DNA of 64,000 nt from Massilia sp. PAMC28688 (lineage in GTDB: Bacteria; Pseudomonadota; Gammaproteobacteria; Burkholderiales; Burkholderiaceae_D): NCBI RefSeq assembly GCF_019443445.1, contig NZ_CP080378.1, positions 5,332,001 to 5,396,000 on the forward strand, written 5' to 3'. The notes beneath the pieces are model-generated. The model had not been told where the DNA came from, did not search any database, and saw only the letters and a list, made by a program, of their open reading frames with translations. This document shows positions 28,123-36,265 of the stretch, one piece after another; within the stretch, counting starts at the first letter, position 1, and every line of letters begins with the position of its first letter. A program made the translations under genes and the position numbers.

Positions 28123-29286
28123 TTAATTTTTCGCCGCGGCTTGCATCAGGCTGATGAAGCGGTCAAACAGGTAACTGACGTCGTTCGGTCCCGGCGACGC
28201 TTCAGGGTGGCCCTGGAAGCAGAAGGCCGGCTTGTCGGTGCGGGCAAAGCCCTGCAGCGAGCCGTCGAACAGCGACACGTGGGTCACGCGGCAGTTGGCC
28301 GGCAGCGACTGGGCATCGACTGCAAAACCGTGGTTCTGCGAAGTGATCATGACCTGTTTGGAGTCGAGATCCTGCACCGGGTGGTTGGCACCGTGGTGGC
28401 CGAACTTCATCTTCAGTGTCTGCGCGCCGGACGCCAGCGCCATGATCTGGTGACCAAGGCAGATGCCGAAGGTAGGCAAGCCTTTTTCAATCAGTTCTTT
28501 GGTCGCTGCAATGGCGTAGTCGCACGGTGCCGGGTCGCCCGGGCCATTGGCCAAAAAGATGCCGTCCGGGTTCAGGGCCAGTGCGTCGGCAGCGCTCGAC
28601 TGGGCCGGGAGCACCGTCACGCGGCAGCCGCGCTCGGTGAGCATACGCAGGATGTTGCGCTTGACGCCGTAGTCGAACGCCACCACGTGAAATTTCGCGT
28701 CTTCCAGCTTGCCGTAGCCCTGCCCCAGCTGCCACTCGGTTTCGGTAAATTCGTAGGCGGTCTTGGTGGAGACCACCTTGGCCAGGTCCATCCCGTTCAG
28801 GCCCGGGAAAGAGCGCGCCAGTTCCAGCGCCTGCAGCGTGTCCGGCTCATTGCCCTGGGTACCCACCAGGATGGCACCGCTCTGCGCACCTTTTTCGCGC
28901 AGCAGGCGCGTGAGCTTGCGGGTGTCGATGCCGGCGAGGGCAACGATGCCTTCGGCTTTCAGGTATTCGGAGAGGGATTGGGTGGAGCGGAAATTCGATG
29001 CCAGCAATGGCAGGTCGCGAATGATGAGGCCGGCGGCGTGGACCTTGCTCGCTTCCACATCTTCAATGTTCACACCGGTGTTGCCGATGTGCGGGTATGT
29101 CAGGGTGACGATCTGGCGGGAGTAGCTGGGGTCGGTCAGGATTTCCTGGTAACCCGTCATGGCAGTATTGAAAACGACTTCCCCGGTGGTATGACCGGCA
29201 GCGCCAATGGAAATACCTTTAAATATGGTTCCGTCTGCTAGCGCCAGGATGGCTGGAACGGATGGGCCAGAAAAAAACGGCGGCAA
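28123..29286 (-). CDS. carA: carbamoyl-phosphate synthase small subunit
   Basis: The glutamine amidotransferase subunit of carbamoyl-phosphate synthase. It is 387 aa from TTG 29286, which has AGGAG six bases upstream; a TTG at 29292 abuts that ribosome site and is less likely. The N-terminal domain starts [12 protein letters not shown]. The class I amidotransferase triad is Cys in [10 protein letters not shown] plus His and Glu in QGHPEASPG. It forms an operon with carB. A TTG start may limit its translation. Confidence 0.97.
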   Translation of the reverse strand: MPPFFSGPSVPAILALADGTIFKGISIGAAGHTTGEVVFNTAMTGYQEILTDPSYSRQIVTLTYPHIGNTGVNIEDVEASKVHAAGLIIRDLPLLASNFRSTQSLSEYLKAEGIVALAGIDTRKLTRLLREKGAQSGAILVGTQGNEPDTLQALELARSFPGLNGMDLAKVVSTKTAYEFTETEWQLGQGYGKLEDAKFHVVAFDYGVKRNILRMLTERGCRVTVLPAQSSAADALALNPDGIFLANGPGDPAPCDYAIAATKELIEKGLPTFGICLGHQIMALASGAQTLKMKFGHHGANHPVQDLDSKQVMITSQNHGFAVDAQSLPANCRVTHVSLFDGSLQGFARTDKPAFCFQGHPEASPGPNDVSYLFDRFISLMQAAAKN

Positions 29287-29529
29287 GGGCAACTCCTGAT
29301 AAAGTTACCGTAGCTGCGCCACGTCAGACCGACCGCCATGTGACCCCGGGCCGCATTCGCCTCTGGGTATGGTGTCTATTTGAATGAGGGATGGGTGGGT
29401 AGTCGCTACGGTATGTGGTGAATGGCTAAACCTCCGAATTATAGCGCAGTGCATCATTTACGGCAATCGCCAATTGGCGCATTTGACGGCAACAACGGCG
29501 ATTTTCTTTCTTGTTGAGGACACAATACG

Positions 29530-29943
29530 ATGACCACGTTTGGCAGAGATACTCCGATGGATCGTCCCAACCCCGGTGGCCGCGCGGCCGTGTTTGTGCC
29601 GCGCGCGGACGGCGATCCGGCCGTGATTGAAGCGTTCAGGAAGGGGTCGGGCATGGTCGGCTTTGGCAACCACGATGGCTCGCTGATGGTTTATTTCGAG
29701 AACAACAAATTCAATGACTCGTCGCTGCATGCCTGGCAGAACAAGGTGTTCAAGGCCTATGACCGCATGGTCAAGGGCTTCCCCACCGTGAACAAGATTT
29801 CTTGCGACGCGGGAAATGTGGAACAGGTGGGATTTATTGAAGGGCCGGAAATCCTGGTGCGCAACATGGATGCGCTGACCGACTGGCTGGTGCGTAGTGG
29901 CGCGGCCGATTCAGCCCCGGAGGGGCCGAATATCCACGCCTGA
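29530..29943 (+). CDS. hypothetical protein
   Basis: The protein is 137 aa, soluble, without signal peptide or membrane segment. I do not recognise a family. The middle (GFGNHDGSLMVYFENNKFND, HAWQNKVFKAYDRMVKGF) looks like a small alpha/beta fold. AGGA precedes the start at 29516-29519. It is divergent from carA (243 bp apart) and converges on the GlcG/HbpS-like gene, ending 4 bp from it. Codon use matches the core genes, so it is probably a lineage gene and not a recent acquisition. Confidence 0.7.
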   Translation: MTTFGRDTPMDRPNPGGRAAVFVPRADGDPAVIEAFRKGSGMVGFGNHDGSLMVYFENNKFNDSSLHAWQNKVFKAYDRMVKGFPTVNKISCDAGNVEQVGFIEGPEILVRNMDALTDWLVRSGAADSAPEGPNIHA

Positions 29944-29947
29944 AGCC

Positions 29948-30352
29948 TTACAGGATGGCGGCAATGCCGGCCTTGGCAATCTGCGCGTCCTGCGCCGACT
30001 GCACGCCCGATACGCCCACCGCCCCCACCACGTGGCCATCGACCACGATCGGCACGCCGCCTTCGAGCATGCCCTCCAGCACCGGCGCGCTCAGGAAGGA
30101 AGTGCGGCCATTGTTGATGATGTCTTCGTAGATCTTGGTTTCGCGCCGGCCCAGCGCGGCCGTGGTGGCCTTGGCCGGCGCAATGTGGGCGGAAATGGCA
30201 GCGACGCCATCCATGCGGTGCAGGCTCAGCAGATGACCGCCGTCGTCCACGACGGCAATGGTGACGGCCCACTTGTTGGCCAGCGCTTCGGTTTCGGCAG
30301 CGGCTGTGATTTTCTTAACGTCATCGGCGGTCAGTACTGGTTTGGTGTGCAT
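29948..30352 (-). CDS. GlcG/HbpS-family heme-binding-like protein
   Basis: The protein is 134 aa from ATG 30352 (MHTKPVLTADDV); a longer frame from 30394 adds a non-conserved 14 residues. The family pattern is clear: AVVDDGGHLLSLHRMDG, KATTAALGRRET, GGVPIVVDGHVVGAVGVSG. Members (GlcG, HbpS, PduO C-terminal type) bind heme or cobalamin, or have unknown roles. No signal peptide is present, so this one is probably cytoplasmic. Confidence 0.9.
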   Translation of the reverse strand: MHTKPVLTADDVKKITAAAETEALANKWAVTIAVVDDGGHLLSLHRMDGVAAISAHIAPAKATTAALGRRETKIYEDIINNGRTSFLSAPVLEGMLEGGVPIVVDGHVVGAVGVSGVQSAQDAQIAKAGIAAIL

Positions 30353-30424
30353 GGTTTTTCCTGTTGTGAAGTAAAACGGTCTGGCGGCAGCCACGTGCGC
30401 AGCCGCTGTGTTGGCGCTGGCAGC

Positions 30425-31327
30425 TTATGGCTGCTGGCGCGCTTTCAGTTTGGCTTTGATCTGGGGCATCATGGCCGCAGCTGCCTGCTCGCCGGCCAGG
30501 ATGGCAAGGTTGCGGCCGGCAAAGTCGGCGCCGCCCATCTTGCCCAGCGCGGGCTGTATGACCACATCGGCGTCTTTGAGTTCATGATGATTGAGGCGCT
30601 GGCCCATGATGCTGAAGGTTTGCAGCAGCACTTCAAGCGAGCTGGTCGCCGCCTGCGCTTCGGTCTGGGTCGAGATATTGACCGCGATGATGAAGTCCGC
30701 GCCCATCTGCTTGGCAAAGCGCACCGGCACCGGTGCCACCAGGCCGCCGTCGACGTAGGAGCGCCCGCCAATGGTCACCGGCTGGAACACGCTCGGCACT
30801 GACGAGGACGCCCGCACGGCTTGCCCGGTATTGCCGCGCTGAAACAGGATCGGCTGGCCGCTGTGCAGGTCGGTCGCCACCGCGCCGAACTTGAGCTTGA
30901 GCTTTTCCATGGTGGTGTTCTTGACTGCCTTGTTGACATAGGTCTGCAGGGCGTCGCCCTTGAGCACGCCCGAGGACTTGTTGAACAAGGGAATGGCCCA
31001 GTCCGAGATGGTCGCCTCGTCCATCTCCATGGCCACGCGCTGCAGCTGGAAGCCATTGTTGCCGGCCGCGTACAGGGCCCCGACCACGCTGCCGGCGCTG
31101 GTGCCGACCACGATTTCCGGGTAAATGCCCTGCGCTTCCAGGGCCTTGATCACGCCAATGTGGGCGAAGCCGCGCGCCGCGCCGCCGCCCAGCGCCAGGC
31201 CGATGCGCACCTTTTTGGGCGGCTGGGGCGCCACCACGACAGGCTCAACCGGCTTGGGATCGGGCGTCGAACGGCAGGCAGACAGGAGAACGGCGAGGGA
31301 CAGCAGGGCGAGGCGGCGTGAGGACAT
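30425..31327 (-). CDS. patatin-like phospholipase lipoprotein
   Basis: The protein is 300 aa. The signal ends in lipobox LSAC (Cys18), so it is lipid-anchored in the envelope. The patatin domain shows the oxyanion loop GLALGGGAARGFAHIG, nucleophile Ser in VGTSAGS, and the Asp in VDGGLVAPVPV, a complete Ser-Asp dyad. Closest in layout to RssA/YchK-like bacterial patatins, with a lipoprotein signal added. It lies 72 bp upstream of the GlcG/HbpS-like gene on the same strand. Substrate unknown; probably membrane phospholipids. Confidence 0.9.
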   Translation of the reverse strand: MSSRRLALLSLAVLLSACRSTPDPKPVEPVVVAPQPPKKVRIGLALGGGAARGFAHIGVIKALEAQGIYPEIVVGTSAGSVVGALYAAGNNGFQLQRVAMEMDEATISDWAIPLFNKSSGVLKGDALQTYVNKAVKNTTMEKLKLKFGAVATDLHSGQPILFQRGNTGQAVRASSSVPSVFQPVTIGGRSYVDGGLVAPVPVRFAKQMGADFIIAVNISTQTEAQAATSSLEVLLQTFSIMGQRLNHHELKDADVVIQPALGKMGGADFAGRNLAILAGEQAAAAMMPQIKAKLKARQQP

Positions 31328-31424
31328 TGGTGCTCTTTAAAAATGTGGCGAACGCAATTGTAACTGCCTTCCCTTAAGTGGTGCTGAGCTGACATGCTTG
31401 TCCGCCGCGCCCGCGGCGCAGCGC

Positions 31425-32486
31425 CTAGGGCGCCGCCCGCGGAACGTCGTCCGGCATCAGGATGGCCTCGCCGTGGCCGCCGCGCAGCCACCAGAACAGC
31501 AGCGCCATGAAGAACGGCCCCACGAACAGGCCCAGTACGCCGAGCGTGGAGACCCCGCCCAGCAGGCCGAACAGCACGGCCAGGAATGGCAGGTTGACGC
31601 GCTGGCCAATCAGGCGCGGGCGCACGAACTTGTCGACCAGGAACAGCTCGAACGCGCCCCAGCAGAACAGGCCGAGCGCGGCGTCGGGATGGCCCTGGCC
31701 CAGCAGCAGCAGCGATACCGAGCTGAAGGCAAGCGGCGCGCCGCCGGGAATCAGGGCCAGGTAGCCGGTAATGACTCCCAGCAGGGCCGGTGCCGGCGCC
31801 CCCGCCAGCCAGTAGGCCACGCCCAGCACCACGCCCTCGATCACGGCCACCAGGCACAGGCCGAGCGCCGTGCCGCGCACCGACAGCGGGAACAGGCGCC
31901 GCAGCACGGGGTAATGGCGGGGAATGAGGCGCTCGCCTGCACTGTCGGTGTAGCGCATGACGGCCGGGCCGTGCAGGTAGAGGATGAATAGCGTCAGCAG
32001 TGCCAGGAACAGGAACAGGCCGTTGGCCAGGATGGTCGATCCCAGCACCCGCACGGTGCCGGTCAGGTGGGGCACGAAGTCGCCCACGGTGGAGCGGATC
32101 AGCGCGCCCAGTCCGCCCGGCACGGCAAGGTTTTCCTGCCACCACTGGATGGCCGGTTCGGCAATCAAGGGCAGGCTCGCCAGCCACTGGGGCGCGGCGA
32201 CCCCGGTCTGATTGATTTGCCCGAGCAGACGCTGGACGGTGGCCAGTTCGCTGCCCAGCTTGTGGAACAGATAGATCGAAGGCGCCACGAAGGTCAGGAA
32301 CAGCAGCACCAGCAAGGTGCTGGCACTGGCCACGCGCGACCAGCCCTGGCGCAGGAAGCGCTCATGCAGGGGCCAGGTGATCACCGCCAGCAAGCCGGCC
32401 CACGCCAGCGAGACGAGAAAATGCTGCAGCAGAAAGGCGAGCGCTACCGCAAAGGCCATGGGCAGGACGAGGGACAGAACATGCAT
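31425..32486 (-). CDS. AI-2E family transporter
   Basis: A 353-aa integral membrane protein with about seven or eight hydrophobic helices and the family features (WPLHERFLRQGW loop after the second helix, PGGAPLAFSSVSL and GLLGGVSTLGVLGLFVGPF in the C-terminal half). Family members include TqsA, PerM and YdiK; substrates range from autoinducer-2 to sodium/proton exchange, so the name says little about function. Probably in the inner membrane as an oligomer. Monocistronic. Confidence 0.9.
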   Translation of the reverse strand: MHVLSLVLPMAFAVALAFLLQHFLVSLAWAGLLAVITWPLHERFLRQGWSRVASASTLLVLLFLTFVAPSIYLFHKLGSELATVQRLLGQINQTGVAAPQWLASLPLIAEPAIQWWQENLAVPGGLGALIRSTVGDFVPHLTGTVRVLGSTILANGLFLFLALLTLFILYLHGPAVMRYTDSAGERLIPRHYPVLRRLFPLSVRGTALGLCLVAVIEGVVLGVAYWLAGAPAPALLGVITGYLALIPGGAPLAFSSVSLLLLGQGHPDAALGLFCWGAFELFLVDKFVRPRLIGQRVNLPFLAVLFGLLGGVSTLGVLGLFVGPFFMALLFWWLRGGHGEAILMPDDVPRAAP

Positions 32487-32647
32487 CGTGAGAATTTTCC
32501 TGAAAATCTAATGGCCAGTGACAGTCGCCGCCGGTCCTGCGTGGTGCCGCCGCATGGGGCGCGGCTGTCATCATATAGGAGAGCGTTGCCGCAGCAAACA
32601 CTTGCGTGGACACGCCCGCGGCAAATACCTGCCCGGCCACAGCATAG

Positions 32648-32665
32648 CCGTCACATGGTTGTCAT
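32648..32665 (+). promoter_or_regulatory. Pho box before glycerophosphodiesterase gene
   Basis: CCGTCAC-ATGG-TTGTCAT, the 7-4-7 direct-repeat layout of a PhoB site, 43 bp before the start codon. TAAGAT near 32676 could be the -10. This suggests induction under phosphate starvation. Confidence 0.7.
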
Positions 32666-32708
32666 GACAAGGTTTTAAGATCGATCACATTCAACCTGGA
32701 GTGACCCG

Positions 32709-33884
32709 ATGACCCTGAACCAACCCACCCTGCTGCCGCTGGCTGCCATGCTGACACTGGCAGCCTGCGGCGGCGATGCACCGCCACCCTTGAACACCCT
32801 CGACAGCCGCCCTCCCCTGATTGCCGCCCACCGCGGCGCCAGCGGCTACCTGCCCGAGCAAACCGTGGAAGCGTACGCCATGGCGATCGCACAAGGGGCC
32901 GATGCCATTGAACCGGACCTGGTCTCCACCAAGGATGGCGTCCTGATCGCGCGCCACGACCCCAACCTGACCTACAGCACCGATGTGGCCATGCATCCCG
33001 AGTTTGCCGCCCGCAAGCGCACCCTGGATGTCGATGGCGAATTGCAGGAAGGCTGGTTCGCGGGCGACTTCACGCTGGCCGAAATCAAGACCCTGGGCGG
33101 GATCGCGACCGACGCCGAGCGGCCGCAGCAGTTCAACGGGCGCTACAAGATTGCCACCTTGCAGGAAGTGATCGACCTGATCAAGAAATCCGGCAAGCCC
33201 ATTGCCCTGTATCCCGAAACCAAGAACCCCAGCTTTCACCGCCGCCACGGCCTGCCGCTGGAAGACAAGCTGCTGGCCACGCTGGACGCCGCCGGCTGGT
33301 CCACCCGCAGCGCGCCCGTGTACGTGCAATCGTTCGAGCCGGGCAGCCTCAAGTACATGCGCTCGAAAGGATCGACCCTGAAAATGATCCAGCTCATCGA
33401 TGCCTATGATGTGGACCTCAAGACTGGTGCCCTGGTCTACGAAGCGCCCTACGACCGGCCGTTCGACTGGAAGCTGGCCGGTGACAGCCGCACCTTTGCG
33501 GCCATGATCACGCCCGCGGGCCTGGCCGAGATCAAGACTTACGCCGACGGCATTGGTCCCTGGAAGCGCTACATCGTGAGCCTGAAGGGGACGGTGGGCG
33601 CGGACGGCAAGCTGGCAGACGTCAATGGCGACGGCAAGATCAATGAAGCCGACGCGTCCACCACCGCGCCCACCCGCCTGATCGAGGACGCGCACCGGGC
33701 CGGACTGATGGTGCATGCCTACACCTTCCGCAATGAAAAGCGGCGCCTGGCGCTCGACTACAAGGGCGATCCCAAGGCCGAATACAAACAGTTCTATGCG
33801 CTGGGGCTGGACGGGCTGTTCACCGATTTTGCCGACACCGCCCTGGCCGCGCGCAGCGAATTTATGCGCGAACGCGGTTTATGA
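32709..33884 (+). CDS. glpQ: glycerophosphodiester phosphodiesterase lipoprotein
   Basis: Hydrolyses glycerophosphodiesters to glycerol-3-phosphate and an alcohol. It is 391 aa with lipobox LAAC near residue 20 and a short linker, so it is an exported lipoprotein. The GDPD domain shows IAAHRGASGYLPEQTVEAY (catalytic His and metal ligands), IEPDLVSTKDGVLIARHDPN, and a late GLFTDFADTA. Longer than 250-aa cytoplasmic UgpQ and similar in plan to periplasmic GlpQ. The Pho box upstream fits a role in scavenging phosphate. Confidence 0.93.
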   Translation: MTLNQPTLLPLAAMLTLAACGGDAPPPLNTLDSRPPLIAAHRGASGYLPEQTVEAYAMAIAQGADAIEPDLVSTKDGVLIARHDPNLTYSTDVAMHPEFAARKRTLDVDGELQEGWFAGDFTLAEIKTLGGIATDAERPQQFNGRYKIATLQEVIDLIKKSGKPIALYPETKNPSFHRRHGLPLEDKLLATLDAAGWSTRSAPVYVQSFEPGSLKYMRSKGSTLKMIQLIDAYDVDLKTGALVYEAPYDRPFDWKLAGDSRTFAAMITPAGLAEIKTYADGIGPWKRYIVSLKGTVGADGKLADVNGDGKINEADASTTAPTRLIEDAHRAGLMVHAYTFRNEKRRLALDYKGDPKAEYKQFYALGLDGLFTDFADTALAARSEFMRERGL

Positions 33885-33975
33885 GTCGGCCGCACGCTTG
33901 CCGGCCAGTGAATTTTCGCCATTGATCAAACTATAACTTTATAATAGGAGACCTCTACCCACCAGGAACTGCACC

Positions 33976-34290
33976 ATGCTGATGTCAAATATCGAAACCA
34001 TCCCCGGCAAGACCATCACCACCTGTTTCGGCGTGGTTGCCGGCAGCACGGTGCGTTCCAAGCACGTCGGGCGCGACATCATGGCCAGCCTGAAAAACAT
34101 CGTCGGCGGCGAGTTGCGCGGCTACACGGAGCTGCTCGAAGAATCGCGCGCGAGCGCCATCGAGCGCATGCAGGCCCAGGCCACGCAGATGGGCGCCAAT
34201 GCCGTCGTCAATGTGCGCTTTTCCACGTCCTCCGTGGCTGCCGGCGCGGCGGAAATTTATGTGTACGGCACCGCCGTCACCGTGGTCTAA
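33976..34290 (+). CDS. YbjQ family protein (first copy)
   Basis: The protein is 104 aa, one YbjQ (DUF74) domain. Recognisable segments: CFGVVAGSTVRSKHVGRDI, LKNIVGGELRGYTELLEESR, and NAVVNVRF, the core of a small pentameric fold called heavy-metal-binding by homology only. It is soluble. It begins a three-gene run: the second YbjQ-like gene starts 2 bp after it and an M48 peptidase follows. Confidence 0.92.
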   Translation: MLMSNIETIPGKTITTCFGVVAGSTVRSKHVGRDIMASLKNIVGGELRGYTELLEESRASAIERMQAQATQMGANAVVNVRFSTSSVAAGAAEIYVYGTAVTVV

Positions 34291-34292
34291 GC

Positions 34293-34748
34293 ATGATCGA
34301 ATTCATCCTTGGCCTGGCGTTCTGGGTCATTCCCATCTTGCTGGGATACATTTTCGGCCGCCGTGCCGAGGCCGCGCATTTCAAATCGATCCGGGAGCGC
34401 GAAGCGCGCTGGCTGCAACTGCCCACCACCTCCGCGAAAAAGCCCATGCTGAGCGGGCGCGAGGTCGCCAGTGCGCGGCTCGTGACCGGGTCGATGGTGG
34501 TGTCGATCGATTACTTCAAGCGGGCCCTGGGCGCCCTGCGCGCGATCATTGGCGGCCCCGTGCAATCGTACGAAACGCTGCTGGACCGGGCGCGGCGCGA
34601 GGCGGTGCTGCGCCTGAAGGAAAGCTGCAAGGGTGCGCACGAAGTCGTCAACCTGCGGTTGGAGACATCGTCCATTTCCGGCAAGGCCCCGGGAACCGTC
34701 GCCTGCGTGGAAGTGGTGGCCTACGGCACGGCAATTTATTACGCCTGA
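34293..34748 (+). CDS. membrane-anchored YbjQ-like protein (second copy)
   Basis: The protein is 151 aa. An N-terminal hydrophobic segment (ILGLAFWVIPILLGYIFG) precedes a divergent YbjQ domain (REVASARLVTGSMVVSIDYF, RAIIGGPVQSYETLLDRAR, EVVNLRLETSS). The domain thus probably sits at the inner membrane facing the cytoplasm. It lies between the soluble YbjQ gene (2 bp) and the M48 peptidase gene (8 bp), so the three are surely co-transcribed. Confidence 0.88.
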   Translation: MIEFILGLAFWVIPILLGYIFGRRAEAAHFKSIREREARWLQLPTTSAKKPMLSGREVASARLVTGSMVVSIDYFKRALGALRAIIGGPVQSYETLLDRARREAVLRLKESCKGAHEVVNLRLETSSISGKAPGTVACVEVVAYGTAIYYA

Positions 34749-34756
34749 GACGGCGC

Positions 34757-35581
34757 ATGGAATACAAGCCGGTCCTACCCGAGCATAACGACAACATCTC
34801 GCACGCGCAGCCGGTCAAGGAGTTTTTCGAGATCGCGGCAAGCCTGGCCATGATCGCCCTGCTCATTTTCGTGGGCCTGGGCTTGCTGGTCGATCGCATC
34901 GTTGATGGCATCAGCGCAGAAACGGAAGCGTCCATCAGCCGCATGGTGTCGGTGCCCACGGCCACGCCGGCGCCATTGCAGGCGCGCCAGCGCCAGGTGC
35001 AGCAGCTGGTGGACCAACTGCGCGCCTGCACACTCCTGCGCCGCCCTACGCCCATCTACCTGCACGATGCCGAACCGGTCAACGCGGCTGTGGGCCCGGG
35101 CGGCAATATCACCGTCTTCACCGGGCTGCTGGGCGCCAGGCTGTCGGAAAACGGCCTGTCGTTCGTGCTGGCGCACGAACTGGCGCACATCGAGCACCGC
35201 GATCATTTGCGCGGCATGGGGCGGGCCATTGCCATGGCGGCGGTGATCGCCACCATCACCGGCGGCGGCGACATCGATGCCATCGTCGGCCCCGGCCTGC
35301 ACCTGGGCACTGCCAAATTTTCGCGCACGCGGGAAGCGGCCGCCGACGCGCGGGCGCTGGAAATTTTGCAGTGCCGCTACGGACATGTGGGCGGTGCGAC
35401 ACAACTGTTTGACAGCATGAAGGCCGAGGATTCCAGCTGGCCGCTGTCGCACTACATGGCCTCGCACCCGGCCATGCAGGAACGGATCGCGACCATCCAT
35501 GCACTGGCCGCCGCCAGGCGGTTTCCAGTACGGCAGACCGTAGCGCTGGCCGCGCCGGCGGCAGGCCAACCGGCACCCTAA
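34757..35581 (+). CDS. M48 family zinc metallopeptidase
   Basis: The protein is 274 aa from ATG 34757 (MEYKPVLPEHND). One N-terminal membrane helix (about 28-48) is followed by a peptidase M48 domain with zinc motif HELAH and downstream TREAAADARAL, which supplies the third ligand region. The frame is open further upstream but overlaps both YbjQ genes, so that extension is rejected. It resembles small Oma1/HtpX-type membrane peptidases. Third gene of the YbjQ-YbjQ-M48 operon, which points to a shared envelope quality-control task (inference). Confidence 0.9.
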   Translation: MEYKPVLPEHNDNISHAQPVKEFFEIAASLAMIALLIFVGLGLLVDRIVDGISAETEASISRMVSVPTATPAPLQARQRQVQQLVDQLRACTLLRRPTPIYLHDAEPVNAAVGPGGNITVFTGLLGARLSENGLSFVLAHELAHIEHRDHLRGMGRAIAMAAVIATITGGGDIDAIVGPGLHLGTAKFSRTREAAADARALEILQCRYGHVGGATQLFDSMKAEDSSWPLSHYMASHPAMQERIATIHALAAARRFPVRQTVALAAPAAGQPAP

Positions 35582-35657
35582 GCGGGGCCAGTCGCCTGCG
35601 GCGAAAACGGCCAAGGGCGCCGCAGCGCCCCGGTTACATGCAAGGCTGGCGCCAGTA

Positions 35658-36236
35658 TTACTTTCGGCGGCGGCGCAGCATGGCACATGCCCCCATTCCT
35701 GCCAGCATCAAGGTCAGGTTGCCCGGTTCCGGCACGGCCGAGGTGATCACGAAGCGGTCGCCAACGGCCAAACCCGCCGTTGCCAGCTGCCAGTCAAACT
35801 TGTCGGCTTCGAGTACCGGGTTACCGATGTGCAGTTCAGCGTATTCGGGCGCGGAAAAGGTGATCGCCAGCTTGCCGTCGGTGCGGGTGACGGTGCCGAC
35901 GCTGCCGAAGGCCGGGGTGACGCTGCCGTTGGCCGGGCCGAAGGCAATGCCGTCGAGGTAGAGCGCAAAGCCGTGCAGGGCCGAGCCGCTCAGGTTGCGC
36001 ACCAGGGCGTTGAAACTGAGGTAGGGATTGGCCAGATCGGCCGCTTCCACGGTGTAGGTGAGCGATGTGTGGCTCAGCTGCGCCAGGTCCAGGTCAAATG
36101 ATACCTGCGAGCCGGTCGAGTAGTCAGTGACCACATTGCCCGCACCGGTCGTGGTCGAGCTCAGCAAGGCAGCATTGGCGCTACCGGCAAAGGCCATGGC
36201 GCCCAGCACGGACACCAGCAATTGTTTTACAGTCAT
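35658..36236 (-). CDS. PEP-CTERM sorting domain protein
   Basis: The protein is 192 aa. A signal peptide ends near SANA-ALL, the body is Ser/Thr/Gly-rich and beta-like, and the C-terminus has the sorting signal VPEPGNLTLMLAGMG followed by RRRRK: Pro-Glu-Pro, hydrophobic helix, basic tail. Such proteins are processed by exosortase, in systems tied to exopolysaccharide. The exosortase is not in the window. It lies 29 bp after the PhoX-like gene on the same strand, so may be co-expressed with it. Confidence 0.92.
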   Translation of the reverse strand: MTVKQLLVSVLGAMAFAGSANAALLSSTTTGAGNVVTDYSTGSQVSFDLDLAQLSHTSLTYTVEAADLANPYLSFNALVRNLSGSALHGFALYLDGIAFGPANGSVTPAFGSVGTVTRTDGKLAITFSAPEYAELHIGNPVLEADKFDWQLATAGLAVGDRFVITSAVPEPGNLTLMLAGMGACAMLRRRRK

Positions 36237-36265
36237 GGCAGTTCCTTAAAATGAATGTGGTTGGC

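Noticed and set aside
24931..29241. A 1,436-aa open frame on the plus strand
   Set aside because: It is antisense to carB and carA, which are certain; long open antisense frames are normal in GC-rich genes. It is His/Arg-rich and without family features.
34199..34756. N-terminal extension of the M48 peptidase frame
   Set aside because: It overlaps both YbjQ genes in another frame and lacks conserved features; ATG 34757 gives a normal N-terminus.
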